DNA of 13,883 nucleotides, from contig JAGOEY010000027.1 in assembly GCA_017997515.1 (NCBI GenBank), positions 1 through 13,883 on the forward strand, written 5' to 3'. Positions 13,863-13,883 of this stretch are shown one piece after another. Source of the DNA: Burkholderiaceae bacterium (GTDB lineage: Bacteria; Pseudomonadota; Gammaproteobacteria; Burkholderiales; Burkholderiaceae). The notes beneath the pieces were generated by a model. It was not told the origin of the DNA and ran no database searches. It worked only from the letters and a program-made list of their open reading frames with translations. The position numbers were made by a program, and so were the translations under genes. Numbering within the stretch: the stretch's first letter is position 1; every line of letters starts with the position of its first letter.

Positions 13863-13883
13863 GTCGAACTCGGGCGGCACCAG

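Overview
The window reads as a chromosomal segment of a Burkholderiales betaproteobacterium, most likely Comamonadaceae (relatives of Rhodoferax, Polaromonas or Acidovorax). I infer this from high GC with dense genes, a TctC/Bug-type tricarboxylate transporter beside a TctDE two-component system, RdgC, a BrkB-type membrane protein next to an AsmA-family protein, and intergenic repeats of a kind I remember from Comamonadaceae. The family is an inference and the genus is not resolved. Base composition and codon use look even across the genes; I see no phage, IS, CRISPR, tRNA, rRNA or toxin-antitoxin genes.

Layout. (1) 1-915: a LysR-type regulator (+), convergent with what follows. (2) 948-4737 (-): a three-gene envelope cluster read as asmA-like, then a YihY/BrkB membrane protein (stop and start codons overlap by 4 nt), then after about 170 nt a small PRC-barrel protein with its own strong ribosome binding site. 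(3) 4738-5024: intergenic region containing a dispersed repeat copy. (4) 5025-10222 (+): a five-gene citrate/tricarboxylate uptake block, tctD-tctE (4-nt overlap), then tctC-tctB-tctA. A candidate operator region precedes tctC, and a near-perfect hairpin with a T-run lies between tctC and tctB. (5) 10276-10313: a terminator between convergent tctA and aceA. (6) 10354-11685 (-): isocitrate lyase. Its 343-nt upstream region carries two separate pairs of palindromic sites, which is the richest regulatory signal in the window. (7) 12029-12439 (-): a gamma-glutamylcyclotransferase-like protein. (8) 12440-12866: gene-free, with two different intergenic repeat elements. (9) 12867-13862 (+): RdgC.

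How the parts relate. TctDE probably senses external tricarboxylate and activates tctCBA. TctC would bind the substrate in the periplasm and TctA/TctB carry it across the inner membrane. Isocitrate lyase, the glyoxylate-shunt entry enzyme, sits next to this block but is convergent with it and under its own controls, so the link is metabolic rather than an operon. AsmA-like and BrkB proteins are both envelope proteins and are translationally coupled here.

I do not see a convincing wholly new system. Every gene belongs to a recognisable family. The parts worth attention are non-coding: the aceA operator array, the tctC/tctB hairpin, the tandem half-sites before tctC, and the repeats.
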